Source: an uncultured Clostridia bacterium
GTDB taxonomy: Bacteria; Bacillota; Clostridia; Christensenellales; UBA1242
Reading direction: 5' to 3'
Assembly: GCA_934754355.1 (NCBI GenBank)
Contig: CAKVID010000004.1
Location: forward strand, 1 to 64,000
DNA: 64,000 nucleotides
Each line of letters opens with the position of its first letter. Positions within the stretch are counted from its first letter, which is position 1. The translations under genes and the position numbers were made by a program. Of the stretch, positions 1 to 9,683 are shown piece by piece. The notes beneath the pieces are model-generated. The model worked only from the letters and a program-made list of their open reading frames with translations. It did no database searches and was not told where the DNA came from.

Positions 1-540
1 CCGAGTACTATTAGTGAATACTTATCTAATTATTACTAAATTAGAAATATACTAATTCTAATTACTAGTGCAAATTTTGAATACTAAAGATTGCTTTACT
101 ATATTTATTTCTACAGGCGATTGAATACAATATAGCAATATTATTGACTGCGGTCGATTGGGCACGCATAAAACAATATAATATGCTCCGTGCGGTTGAG
201 TACTCGACCCAAATTTTACTAAGGCTTCGGCTTCGCCTGCAGAAATCGTAAAATTTGTCTCTCTCGTCTTCATGCACTCAGTGATTATATTATTTTACTT
301 GATATTATTAACTTTTAAAATATAGTTACCCTTGTACTCAACCGATCGTAGTATTTAATATTGCAAAATGATAGTACAAATTTTACATTGCAAAATTTGT
401 AAGCCACCGCCCGTAACGCATAAACGACTATATGTGTACTCAACAACATAAAAATTGGTCATTTGACCAATTTTACATATTATCATGTGTGCATAAGTAG
501 ACTAACAAAAAACACCATTAAATTTTAAAGCAAATCAAGC
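1..540. other. gene-free AT-rich region with a perfect palindrome
   Basis: I see no credible gene here; the short open frames around 58-277 lack a ribosome binding site and family-like sequence. The stretch contains several variants of a GTACTCAAC/GTTGAGTAC word (near 200, 332 and 436) and an 11-bp perfect inverted repeat with a 2-nt loop at 451-474. It looks like decayed or non-coding sequence. Confidence 0.5.
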
Positions 541-554
541 AGAAATTACTTCAA

Positions 555-835
555 ATAATCGTCGTTGTTTTCCAGTTTGCTTAGGTGCTTCGCACATTTC
601 TTTATTAAAAAAAACAACGAACTAGTCGTCGTTGTTTTCAATTTTATTTAGGTGCTTCGCACAATTCTTTATTAAAAAAACAACGAACTAGTCGTCGTTG
701 TTCTCAAGTTTGTTTAGGTGCTTCGCACATTTCTTTGTTGAAACCACCGACTAGTCGTCGTTGTTTTCCAGTTTGCTTAGGTGCTTCGCACATTTCTTTG
801 TTGAATCCACCGACTAATCGTCGTTGTTTTCAATA
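555..835. repeat. five-copy 63-67 bp tandem repeat, two copies forming intrinsic terminators (minus strand)
   Basis: The word CGTCGTTGTT recurs at 560, 627, 693, 756 and 819, giving periods of 67, 66, 63 and 63 bp; each copy also carries TTAGGTGCTTCGCAC. The copy at 819 is the coding 3' end of the DivIVA-like gene (residues ENNDD and stop), so the array is a repeatedly duplicated gene end. In the copies at 613-636 and 679-702 the sequence AACAACGA/TCGTTGTT forms an 8-bp stem followed, on the minus strand, by a T run: tandem terminators for the gene upstream. The other copies lack the second arm. Confidence 0.85.
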
Positions 836-1623
836 AAGAAATCAAAAGCCTTCATAATTTCGTCTAAATCTTCTTTTGGGTTCAATGCGTCTTCTAGGTC
901 AAAGCCACTTTCTTCTTGTTTTTTTGGTTTCTGCCTCATCAAGTTCTTAGCAAATACGTTATTTTCATCGTCATCTTCGCTATTCAAATAATTCTCTGCC
1001 ATATTACCATCGCCCTTAACTTTAATTTTATCCAATTTTCCGCTTAAATCTATTAATCTTGCATTCTCTTTCTCAGTCTCATTACTCATAGAATTAAGAA
1101 CATTTTTGGCATTAATATCTTTATCTTTATTGCTAAATGCATAATCCATTTTATTAAGCAAATTTCTTATGTAATTATCTGAATTATTGTGCAAATCTTT
1201 ACGAATTACATTGCCTCCAATTCTATTATTTTGCTCCAATACTTCGCTAATAGTTTTATTAAATTCGCTTATATCTTTCTTAAGCATACTAGGAACATCG
1301 CACATATTAACCTTCATTACCAAGTCTTCCCATTGCTTATAAAGTAGTCTAATTCTCTTAATCTCCAAATCGTATAATTTGCTAGCATTATTCTCTATTT
1401 GTTCGGCTTTCTCTACTGCAAAAATTAGTGCTTGAGATATTTGTTTGTCTTTGTCTTTATAATTATCTAAGCGTTCTTGCATTGTAGATAATTCATTTTT
1501 AAGTGCAAAAACTCTATCCCTTTGTTCGGATAGTTTTTCTTCATATTTTACACTTAATTTATTTATGAAAGTATCTACTTGGTCAGTATCGTAGCCTTTC
1601 TTATTAATATCAAATTTTGCCAT
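814..1623 (-). CDS. DivIVA/GpsB-like coiled-coil protein
   Basis: The N-terminus (MAKFDINKKGYDTDQVDTFI) matches the start of the DivIVA domain, in which a short conserved segment precedes a long coiled coil; residues 20-115 here are strongly heptad-like and the rest is charged and probably disordered, ending in an acidic tail. DivIVA-family proteins mark curved membranes and scaffold division or polar growth. I place the start at the ATG at 1623, which has an AAGGAG site 8 nt upstream; an alternative start six codons earlier has none. The start overlaps the preceding membrane-protein gene by 14 nt, implying translational coupling. The last codons form one unit of the downstream tandem repeat. 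Family assignment is good; the exact cellular role is inferred. Confidence 0.8.
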   Translation of the reverse strand: MAKFDINKKGYDTDQVDTFINKLSVKYEEKLSEQRDRVFALKNELSTMQERLDNYKDKDKQISQALIFAVEKAEQIENNASKLYDLEIKRIRLLYKQWEDLVMKVNMCDVPSMLKKDISEFNKTISEVLEQNNRIGGNVIRKDLHNNSDNYIRNLLNKMDYAFSNKDKDINAKNVLNSMSNETEKENARLIDLSGKLDKIKVKGDGNMAENYLNSEDDDENNVFAKNLMRQKPKKQEESGFDLEDALNPKEDLDEIMKAFDFFIENNDD

Positions 1624-2116
1624 CAATTTTCTCCTTGTCAAGATTAATATTCCTACAAATTACGATGCTTGCAACTATGCAGATAATAGCGATAATTAGT
1701 GCAAAATACCACTCTATTTGGGCAAATTTATATACAAGCAGAGGTATTATTATAGAGATGTTAATTATCATTACTTTAATATATATTTTAGTCCTAAGTA
1801 TTACAAGTATAAACACACTAGCAAGCATAGGAACAAATGCAAATATATATCCAAAGTCTTGTATTTCCAATTTTAATAATTCAAGTATTATAATCAAAAT
1901 TGCACCAAATATTAGATTAAATGCAAACCATAATGTTGAGGCACTTTTAAGTAGTTTGCCTTTGTATATTAGATTAGCGCCAACCAACGCAATCACTATT
2001 GAGAATAAGAAAGCACTATGGTCTATCACTCCCCAAATAAGATTGGTTAGCACTAATGCCACATACAAAAGTACTAGCATTATACCTATAATTTGTACAA
2101 CTTTAATTTTTTTCAA
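1610..2116 (-). CDS. six-helix integral membrane protein, unknown function
   Basis: A 168-residue, very hydrophobic protein with about six transmembrane helices (approximately residues 5-27, 33-50, 58-80, 88-108, 113-130, 137-154) and a short charged C-terminal tail. I do not recognise a family. The start is probably TTG at 2116 with an AAGG-type site upstream. It sits 18 nt after lgt and overlaps the DivIVA-like gene by 14 nt, so the three are probably one operon; the context hints at an envelope or division role but nothing in the sequence proves it. Confidence 0.65.
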   Translation of the reverse strand: MKKIKVVQIIGIMLVLLYVALVLTNLIWGVIDHSAFLFSIVIALVGANLIYKGKLLKSASTLWFAFNLIFGAILIIILELLKLEIQDFGYIFAFVPMLASVFILVILRTKIYIKVMIINISIIIPLLVYKFAQIEWYFALIIAIICIVASIVICRNINLDKEKIDGKI

Positions 2117-2134
2117 ATATTACACCTTTTGGCT

Positions 2135-3019
2135 TTATTTGGCTTCAATTTTCTCTTTGCCATTTCTCTTATTATTAACCAAAAGTAATATACATATGCC
2201 AATCACTCCCACAATTATTAGTATCAAACTAAGTAATTTGCTTACTGGATAATCACCAATAAATAGTGTCTGTGCTTGGTCTCTAAACGACTCTAGAATA
2301 AATCTAATAAGTCCATAGCCAAATAAATATGAGAATGTTACAATACCAGTAATTTTAACTTTTCTAAGAACAATTACTAGAATTACAAATAGACACAAAT
2401 CCAATATACTCTCATAAAAATTAGTTGCATAGTGATATTCGCCATGAACATATAGTGCAATTGGGAACCATTGTAAACTCTTCTGTGTTACAGCCACACC
2501 ATAACAACATTTACCAAATATACAACCAATTCTGCCAAAGGCTTGACCAATCGAAAGAACTGGAGCCACCACATCAGTAGTCTTAATTATATTTACTTTA
2601 TGTATTAAGCACGAACAAACTAAACCCAAGAACCCACCGATAACTCCGCCATAAATAGCAAGCCCGCCGTCCCAAATTCTAATAATATCCATAAAATCAG
2701 TAAAGCCATCAAAGATAAGGAAATATATTCTAGCACCAATTATTGATAGTGGAAAAATCCACCAAATTAAAGTATATGGATATTCTCTATTAATGTCTCT
2801 CTCTGCACATAATTGCTGACAAAGTGCTAGAGCTACTAGAAATCCAAGACCTACCATTACACCATACCAACTAATATTAACACCAAGTAATGTTAATGCC
2901 AGTAGTACAAGCAAAGTTCCTAGTGCTATACCAACTGTTATTACAAATGTTTTGGTCTCCCAGGAGAACCCAAAAATTCTAATTGTTGATCTTTTGTATT
3001 CGTCTAATTTCTTTCCCAT
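2135..3019 (-). CDS. lgt: prolipoprotein diacylglyceryl transferase
   Basis: Lgt transfers a diacylglyceryl group from phosphatidylglycerol to the lipobox cysteine of prolipoproteins at the outer face of the cytoplasmic membrane. The 294-residue product has about seven hydrophobic helices and the family core: RIYFLIFDGF, a glycine-rich GGLAIYGGVIGG segment near residue 120, and SIGQAFGRIGCIFGKCCYG near residue 150-170, the equivalent of the Lgt signature with the essential arginine and glycines. The C-terminal segment with FGYGLIRFILESFRDQ is also typical. ATG start with GAGG upstream. First gene of a minus-strand group with the membrane protein and DivIVA-like gene. Confidence 0.9.
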   Translation of the reverse strand: MGKKLDEYKRSTIRIFGFSWETKTFVITVGIALGTLLVLLALTLLGVNISWYGVMVGLGFLVALALCQQLCAERDINREYPYTLIWWIFPLSIIGARIYFLIFDGFTDFMDIIRIWDGGLAIYGGVIGGFLGLVCSCLIHKVNIIKTTDVVAPVLSIGQAFGRIGCIFGKCCYGVAVTQKSLQWFPIALYVHGEYHYATNFYESILDLCLFVILVIVLRKVKITGIVTFSYLFGYGLIRFILESFRDQAQTLFIGDYPVSKLLSLILIIVGVIGICILLLVNNKRNGKEKIEAK

Positions 3020-3220
3020 AATCGCCTCAAAATCGCATTATAAAATTATTAATATAAAGTATATATATATCAATATTATCTAAAAGAATAATAATTTCGT
3101 TTTTTGCCAGACAAAACTTAAATAATTTATCAAGCAAATACATTTATTACCCATAAATCTATAATATATTAACAACTAAAAAAACTTTTGTCAAACACAC
3201 ACAATTGGGTTATATGAATA

Positions 3221-3255
3221 AAAAAAGAAGAATTAAGAAATTTTCTTAATTCTTC
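3221..3255 (-). terminator. intrinsic terminator of the giant coiled-coil gene
   Basis: GAAGAATTAAGAAA pairs with its complement almost without loop (3227-3255) and is followed on the minus strand by a run of seven T. It lies about 30 bp beyond the stop codon of the 1498-residue gene. Confidence 0.8.
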
Positions 3256-3283
3256 AATAAATTATTGCAAATTATTACACTAA

Positions 3284-6200
3284 TTATCTAGTATGTTCTT
3301 GATTAGATACTGCAGTTTCTTCCTGTTTCTTCTCTTCTTTCTTAGAAGGGTCTTCAACTTTAGTCGAATTCTCTCCAGATTGTTTTCCAGCACCATAAAC
3401 ATAATTCATAATATTTTCAATTTGTGTTTGTTTTTCTTCACTAGTTGCTATTTTGGCTTCAGTTGATTTTGCAGTTGGAGTACTCATTGGATTTACGCCA
3501 GCAGGTTTTACTTCAGCAGGTTTTGGATCTTTTATCTTCTCAAGTATCTTCTCTGCGTATGATGAACCTTTGAATTCTTCTGCTTGTTTTCTTGCTTCTC
3601 TATTTGTCTTTTCAGCATTTTCCAATATTTCTTTCAATTGCTCTTTATCTGCTTCGTTACCTTTAGCATTAACTACTTTTTCGTAATCTCTTACTTTAGC
3701 CATATCATAATATTTAATTTCATGTTCTTTATCTACAGCCTTAGAGTTACGCTTTTGAATATCTGCAAGCATATCTTCCATTGCCTTAGTCTTAGTACCT
3801 TGTACAGACATTATGATGTCTTCGACTTCTTTATCACCAGTTTTGAATTCATCGCTTAATTTACTTATGTCGCCATCAATACCTACGCCATATTCCATCA
3901 ATGCGTCATCAAATTCTTCTTGTGCCTCTTCTTTCTCTTCTTCAGTTGTAGCAGATGCCAATTTGCTCTCTAATATTGCTTTTGCCTTTCTAACTTTCTC
4001 TAGATTACCTTGCATAGCCATTGTCTTGCCTTTCTTTTCCTCGTAATCATTAAGATTGTTCTTTGCTTGCATAAAGTCTTCAACTACACCTTTGTACTTA
4101 GCCTTGCTAACTCTAGCCTTTGCACGAAGTTTTCTTAATTTCTTAACTTTCTTTCTTGTAGCCTTAACTACTCTCTTTCTTTGTTTTGCTTTTACACAAG
4201 CCTTTGCAACTTCTCTAGTTTGATTGATTGCTTCTTTGGCATACTCTATTTGTCTATCCAATTCTTCAATCTTGCCTCTAGATTTTTCGCATTTTGCTTT
4301 GCGTTTCAAGAATTTCTTGTATAGTCTATCTTTCTTACCAAGACCAGTAACTCTTGCAATTATTTCGCCAATACCACCAACACCAAGTCCAATACCAGCA
4401 CCTGCAGCAATTGTCTGTAAAGACTGACCAAAGTAAGCCATATTTGCTATAAATGGTGCTATTCCACCAGCAGCAAATACACCAACACCCGCACCTAGTA
4501 TTGCACCGGCACCAATACCTATTGCAGTCCAAGCAAGTGGGTGACGCTTCAACCATTTTCTAAATCTTTGACCAACAGTCAACTTAGGTTCTGCTAGTCT
4601 ATCCATCTTCTCTAAACATTTGGTTGCAAATTTAAGATTATCTTCCTTAGGAACATTTTTGATTACAGGGTCGACCTTGGCAGGAACAACCTTTTTGTTA
4701 TTTTCTTCTTCTTTCTTCTTGTCTTTCTCTTCAGAAGATTTATTCTTTTGTTCTAGTTGGTCTAATCTATCCAATATCTTCTTATTAATTTCTTCTTGTT
4801 GTTTCTTAAATTCTTCCTGTTGCTTTCTAAGTTCTTCTTGTAGAGTTTTCCTAAATTCTTCTTGTTCTTTTCTGAATTCTTCTAGTTGTTTCTTCAAATC
4901 ATCTTTGGTGTCAACAGGATTAGGTGTTGGGTTAAGTCTAAGACCCAAAACTGTATACAAATTAAGAATTTGTTGTTGCATTACTGTCATCATTTCTTGA
5001 GGTGTACTAGTAGATACTGGATAAGCATACAAATATGGTTGCAACATTTGTGCAGAATATCCGCTAGGGATAACACCGCCACCTTGAATTACACCACTTG
5101 CTAACCCATAAGCCCCGGTATATATATTGATACTATTTGCAGCCATTCTACTTAATAATTGAATATTTGCCTCATATGCTCTCTGCAATTCAGCAATTCT
5201 AACCTCATTAGCCTGTTCAATCTTAGTCAATTGTTGAGTAAGCATTTGAACATTTAGAGCAGAAGAAATAACTTGTTTGCCTTCTTGAGAACTAAAGTAT
5301 TTCTTCAAATCTTCAATTGTCATGCCTTTATTCTTACTCTCTGTTAGTATTGCATTTAGAGTTTTCTCCATGCCTTTAACTTTGCCATTTAAGAAACCAA
5401 AGTTATCGTCAAGCATATCAGCAAGTGTATCATCATCAATATTTTGACTCAATCCAAGTCTTCTAAGAAGAAGTGAATAAATTCCAGATGACTCATCTCT
5501 TACAACCTCTTTAATTTTGTCGATAGTAGGTAGATGTGAAATACTACTTGCAATATCTGATAGACTTTTAACTTCTGCCTCGTTCTGAGTATTTATAAGT
5601 TTAGTCAATTCTTCAATACTGCTAGCCTTAGCAAGAGTACTATTATTTAAAATTGCAGTCATATTTTCTGTAAATTTATTACTATCAAAAATCTTGTCAA
5701 TAGCCTCTTTTATAGACTTAGTATCTTCACTATGTAATTTTGATAAATCCCCTAGTGATTTCAAAACAGCACCACTAAGTATTCTAACAAGATAAGCGAT
5801 AATATCTGAATTTTCATTTACATCTGTTCGTAAATTATTTAGTGATGCAACAAGAGTTTCTACCTTATTTTCAACTATTTTTTCAATTTGCTCAGCAGTT
5901 ACAACTTTACTGAAACTATCTTTCATATTATCTAGTATTTCAGTTTGACCTGCTTTAACTCTATCGTGCAAATCACTTACATATGTATTGATAAGTTTAG
6001 AAAGATTTGTTCTCTCTTCCTCACTTAGATTACTTCCATTATTTATTAATTTTGATAGATCTTTCTGTAAATCAGCAACACCTTCAAGTAGCAAATTATT
6101 GCCTACTTCTAGATTGTCTGCTTTCTCTAAAATTTCACTAGTTGTTAAATTTAAGTCATCTACCTTATCAGATAAATCATCAACTTTTCCTTCCATTCTT

Positions 6201-7780
6201 GCAATTGCAGGCATTAATTTATCTGTAAGTTTTCTATTAGTAGCAATTAGGTCTGGAAGTTTACTTTCAGCAAAGTCTCTAAATAATTTCTTAACTTCTG
6301 CTTCTGTTTTGGTGCCTGCTTCTAGAGCAATCTTTCTCAATTCTGCAACAGCATCAGTTAAAGTTTTCTGTTGTTGAGACCTATTTGTTTCAAATTCGGC
6401 TTTAATTTCGTCAATTACTTGCTCTACAACTTGTTCGTTATCAAGAGAAATACTATCCAAAGAACTAATAATTCTATCTAATTGTTCTTGTGAAACTTTG
6501 CTAACATCTGCAAATTCTCTCTTAATATCTGCAAATTTATTCAAAATTACAGTTTTAGATGGCATTGTGTCAATTTTGTCTTCAATTTTCTTAAGTGCAG
6601 TACTAGTAGCAACACCCGAAAGTTTTGATTTAATATCATCAAAGAACTCGTTGTCTTTTTCTCTTACCAATGTTTCTGTTTGCTCAGCAACAAGTTGCAT
6701 AGCAATTTCAACGATTTTTTTCTCATCTTCTACAGTCGCAAGTCCAGATAGTTGACTACTCAAATCTGCAATGCCCCCCAAGATATCTCCAGCATAAATA
6801 TCCAAACTATTATTAACAGCAGAAATACTTTCGCTCATTTCATCTTGTTTATCTAGTCCTAGAAGAACTTTGGTTGTCAATTGATTATTAGAAGCAATTA
6901 CTTGAGGTATTTGTTCATTTAGATAAGCAAGCAATTGTTCTTCTGTAGCACCTTTTGATTTCAAATCTTCTACGACTTTCAATAAATTAGCAATATTTTC
7001 TTTGTAGGTTTCGTTGTCTTGCTCTGCAATCAAAGTCATTTGTTCTTCAATAGTTTTCTGAACAACACCAACAAGAGCACTATCATCTACAAATACATTG
7101 ATATTACTAATTGCATTTACAACCATTTGTAATTGTTCTGTTGTAATTTTTCCAGCAAATTTGCCAATTATCTGTTCGATTTCTTCAAGACTTGCTACTT
7201 TACCCACTTTTTCTTCAATTGCACTTAATTTATTTTCGATGATGGTTTGTTTCAAAGCATTCTCAATATCTAATTTATTTGCAAATACTTTGCCATTATC
7301 CACAGATGATTTCTTAACTTGTGCTTGAGGTACTTCAAAGAATTGCACAGGTGTCTGACCACCACTTTGTGCAAAATGAGAAACCACTTCTACAATTCCT
7401 TCTTTCTTTCCATTGTTTATAGTTGTATACTTTGCTCTAATCTTCAAATCATTACTAGGATCTACACCATTAGATGTAGTTCTAATAATATTTCTTAGAT
7501 TTGGACAATTTTTCCTTTGTATAGTACTAACCGGAATATTTTGCCATTGTTGAGGGCAAGTGATTACTTGTAACATTGGGAAATCGTGAATATATTTAGT
7601 AAAACTCACGCTTGCGTAATCTTCGCCATTTGTTTTTACTTTTGGCAAAATAACCAAGCCTTGTATATCTTGTCTTTCCTCTTCACTTATTTCATTCAAA
7701 AAACACTGTTTCTGAATAATTGTACCATCTTCAAGTCTTCTTATGCATATTACTTCAATTTTTTCTTCGTTCTGAGCCAT
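3284..7780 (-). CDS. giant coiled-coil protein with a glycine-rich membrane hairpin
   Basis: A 1498-residue protein that I cannot assign to a family. Residues 1-140 form a compact, cysteine-containing, beta-type domain unlike the rest. Residues about 150-860 are continuous amphipathic helix with repeated short blocks (for example EEIEQIIGKFAG, EQLDRIISSLDS, EQIEKIVENKVE), consistent with a very long rod. A proline/tyrosine-rich spacer (about 900-960) precedes a KQQEEFRK-type charged coiled coil (about 965-1035). A hydrophobic, glycine-zipper-like hairpin at about 1080-1140 (AIGIGAGAILGAGVGVF) follows a basic patch, and then a lysine-rich coiled coil and disordered tail. No signal peptide. It begins 56 nt after the 528-residue coiled-coil gene and is probably co-transcribed with it. 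Might tether a cytoplasmic rod to the membrane; inference only. Confidence 0.75.
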   Translation of the reverse strand: MAQNEEKIEVICIRRLEDGTIIQKQCFLNEISEEERQDIQGLVILPKVKTNGEDYASVSFTKYIHDFPMLQVITCPQQWQNIPVSTIQRKNCPNLRNIIRTTSNGVDPSNDLKIRAKYTTINNGKKEGIVEVVSHFAQSGGQTPVQFFEVPQAQVKKSSVDNGKVFANKLDIENALKQTIIENKLSAIEEKVGKVASLEEIEQIIGKFAGKITTEQLQMVVNAISNINVFVDDSALVGVVQKTIEEQMTLIAEQDNETYKENIANLLKVVEDLKSKGATEEQLLAYLNEQIPQVIASNNQLTTKVLLGLDKQDEMSESISAVNNSLDIYAGDILGGIADLSSQLSGLATVEDEKKIVEIAMQLVAEQTETLVREKDNEFFDDIKSKLSGVATSTALKKIEDKIDTMPSKTVILNKFADIKREFADVSKVSQEQLDRIISSLDSISLDNEQVVEQVIDEIKAEFETNRSQQQKTLTDAVAELRKIALEAGTKTEAEVKKLFRDFAESKLPDLIATNRKLTDKLMPAIARMEGKVDDLSDKVDDLNLTTSEILEKADNLEVGNNLLLEGVADLQKDLSKLINNGSNLSEEERTNLSKLINTYVSDLHDRVKAGQTEILDNMKDSFSKVVTAEQIEKIVENKVETLVASLNNLRTDVNENSDIIAYLVRILSGAVLKSLGDLSKLHSEDTKSIKEAIDKIFDSNKFTENMTAILNNSTLAKASSIEELTKLINTQNEAEVKSLSDIASSISHLPTIDKIKEVVRDESSGIYSLLLRRLGLSQNIDDDTLADMLDDNFGFLNGKVKGMEKTLNAILTESKNKGMTIEDLKKYFSSQEGKQVISSALNVQMLTQQLTKIEQANEVRIAELQRAYEANIQLLSRMAANSINIYTGAYGLASGVIQGGGVIPSGYSAQMLQPYLYAYPVSTSTPQEMMTVMQQQILNLYTVLGLRLNPTPNPVDTKDDLKKQLEEFRKEQEEFRKTLQEELRKQQEEFKKQQEEINKKILDRLDQLEQKNKSSEEKDKKKEEENNKKVVPAKVDPVIKNVPKEDNLKFATKCLEKMDRLAEPKLTVGQRFRKWLKRHPLAWTAIGIGAGAILGAGVGVFAAGGIAPFIANMAYFGQSLQTIAAGAGIGLGVGGIGEIIARVTGLGKKDRLYKKFLKRKAKCEKSRGKIEELDRQIEYAKEAINQTREVAKACVKAKQRKRVVKATRKKVKKLRKLRAKARVSKAKYKGVVEDFMQAKNNLNDYEEKKGKTMAMQGNLEKVRKAKAILESKLASATTEEEKEEAQEEFDDALMEYGVGIDGDISKLSDEFKTGDKEVEDIIMSVQGTKTKAMEDMLADIQKRNSKAVDKEHEIKYYDMAKVRDYEKVVNAKGNEADKEQLKEILENAEKTNREARKQAEEFKGSSYAEKILEKIKDPKPAEVKPAGVNPMSTPTAKSTEAKIATSEEKQTQIENIMNYVYGAGKQSGENSTKVEDPSKKEEKKQEETAVSNQEHTR

Positions 7781-7836
7781 CTTTCTTCAAGACCCCTTTT
7801 CAAAAAATTTTTCTTTCCCATTTCTCATACAAACCC

Positions 7837-9423
7837 TTAAAGTGTCATAATATCTTTCATTATCTCAATCTGTTTCTTCTGATTATCTGATAAATTCTGA
7901 TACATACTCTCAAATTGTTTGATAACCCCATCAACCATATCTATTATTTCAAATGTATGACTAGCGTTGATAGTCTGACTTATTATAATTGATATATTTC
8001 TAATAATGTCATTAGCAAGTTTCCTATAACTTACAATATTATCTGTAAATAATTTCTCTTGTTCGTTGTATTTATCCAATTTGTTTGCAACATAATTAAT
8101 TTGATTTAATTGCTCGGCCTTATTCTCACTAGTAGCAAAGTCATTCAAATCATTAACTGCTCTAAATATTGCTGTAAGCATTGCATTTCTTAGATACAAA
8201 TCCTTGAAATTCTTGGCATGCTCAACCATATTTTGAATACCAATAATCGCAGTATTTATAAGATCAATAACTTCTTTGTCTAATTTAACTGGTTGAGATT
8301 TGTCTAATTCAAGTCTTACCGCTAATTCTTGGAACTTATGTACAATAGATGAATATTTGTTCATATCTTGTTCGGTTGGAATTGCACCCTTCAGAGAAAT
8401 TTCTAATTGATCTAATACTTTGTAATGGGCAGTCATTTTCTCTTGTAATTTAGTTAAAGCATCAATCTCAGTTTCTATTCTAGCCAAATATTCTTTGGTT
8501 ACAAATTCTTTGGCTTCCAATTTGTTATTCAAAATATCTTCCTCTTCAGGATTTTCAGATAATTTAGTAGTAATAGATTTCTTCTCTTCATCAAGACTTG
8601 CAGTCATTTTCTTGCCATGAATTGTTAATTGTCTCTTTAATTCATTTGCTTCAGCCAACTTATTCTCTAATTTGTCTAGCAACAATCTATGAGGATTAAG
8701 TGATTTAAGAATTTTTCTTGCTTTCTCACTCTTCTCGCCATCTGTATCCGAACTATAACAAACATTATAGAATTTATCGTGCATTGCAAGTATTTGATTA
8801 AGAAGTTTATCGTAATCATTATCAAATATCTGAGTACAAGAAGTTGTAAGTTTGTCTAGTCTTCTCAATTTATCTTCTACAAACTTATTTCTATCTTGTT
8901 TGGTATCTATAGGCGTAAATTCTAGTTCCATAGAAGCAAGACTTACAAGAAGTATTCCTTCGTCAAGCAATCTTAATTGTTCTACTGCAGAAGCGACATA
9001 TTCTCTATTTACATCTACTCCCGCCAAATCAATTTCTTCTTGAGTTATCTTGATAGTTGAAAGTTTGATAACGAATTGAACAAAGTCATTCTGAATTCTA
9101 TCAATCAAATCTCTACTAGCAATCAATCCTTTCTCGCTTAAGAAATTATCTAACTTACCGATGAATTCAAGCATATCTGCTTGAGCCAAAGTCTTAGCAG
9201 AATGCCAAGCCTCGAAACTAGCAAAACTAGCATCATAACTTCTATCAACGATTGACGCAAGTTCGGTGATTTGTTCTTTCAAATCTACATCTCTACTAAA
9301 TTTCCTTAATTCACTTCTTAATTGGTCAATTAAGTACTCACACGCAATACTTGTAACTACTACATTCGTTATTTGATTTAAGTCAGTTAGAGTGCCTATA
9401 TTTAATTTTATTTTAGTTTCCAT
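7837..9423 (-). CDS. coiled-coil protein, unknown function
   Basis: A 528-residue, almost entirely helical, soluble protein without membrane segment or signal peptide; no family recognised. The start is the ATG at 9423 (METKIKLNIG), preceded by GGAGG, not the earlier Met 28 codons upstream. The charged, hydrophobic-heptad composition resembles the giant protein encoded immediately downstream, suggesting the two act together in one structure; this rests on adjacency and composition only. Confidence 0.7.
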   Translation of the reverse strand: METKIKLNIGTLTDLNQITNVVVTSIACEYLIDQLRSELRKFSRDVDLKEQITELASIVDRSYDASFASFEAWHSAKTLAQADMLEFIGKLDNFLSEKGLIASRDLIDRIQNDFVQFVIKLSTIKITQEEIDLAGVDVNREYVASAVEQLRLLDEGILLVSLASMELEFTPIDTKQDRNKFVEDKLRRLDKLTTSCTQIFDNDYDKLLNQILAMHDKFYNVCYSSDTDGEKSEKARKILKSLNPHRLLLDKLENKLAEANELKRQLTIHGKKMTASLDEEKKSITTKLSENPEEEDILNNKLEAKEFVTKEYLARIETEIDALTKLQEKMTAHYKVLDQLEISLKGAIPTEQDMNKYSSIVHKFQELAVRLELDKSQPVKLDKEVIDLINTAIIGIQNMVEHAKNFKDLYLRNAMLTAIFRAVNDLNDFATSENKAEQLNQINYVANKLDKYNEQEKLFTDNIVSYRKLANDIIRNISIIISQTINASHTFEIIDMVDGVIKQFESMYQNLSDNQKKQIEIMKDIMTL

Positions 9424-9683
9424 TCTTCCTCCAAGATATGATATCTTTATTTGGTTTTGCACAATATTTTTTGCACAAAAATACATACATTTTTCATTCA
9501 AGTTCACAAGAAAACAATTGTTAGATTAATAGGTGTACTTGTAATACTTAGTTATATTATACTAGAAATAGCAAAAAAGTCAATATAGTTAGGCAAAAAT
9601 ATGACAATTTTATTTACTATTATCTATTTATTTTGCATAAAAACTTGGCTTTTTATTTGACAAATGCCTCGAAAATTACATTC

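Noticed and set aside
58..277. Two overlapping 70-residue open frames on the minus strand
   Set aside because: No ribosome binding site, no recognisable sequence, and two frames compete over the same bases, as expected of non-coding DNA.
555..835. CRISPR-like array
   Set aside because: The units are contiguous copies of a gene end with no unique spacers; it is a tandem duplication.
1617..2252. Plus-strand hydrophobic open frame
   Set aside because: Antisense shadow of the membrane-protein and lgt genes; no ribosome binding site or family match.
3221..3260. Small-RNA gene
   Set aside because: The hairpin with T run is fully explained as the terminator of the adjacent minus-strand gene.
4620..5000. 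Plus-strand cysteine/phenylalanine-rich frames opposite the giant coiled-coil gene
   Set aside because: Composition is the complement of the lysine/glutamate-rich coding strand (repeated TTCTTC); artefact of strand symmetry.
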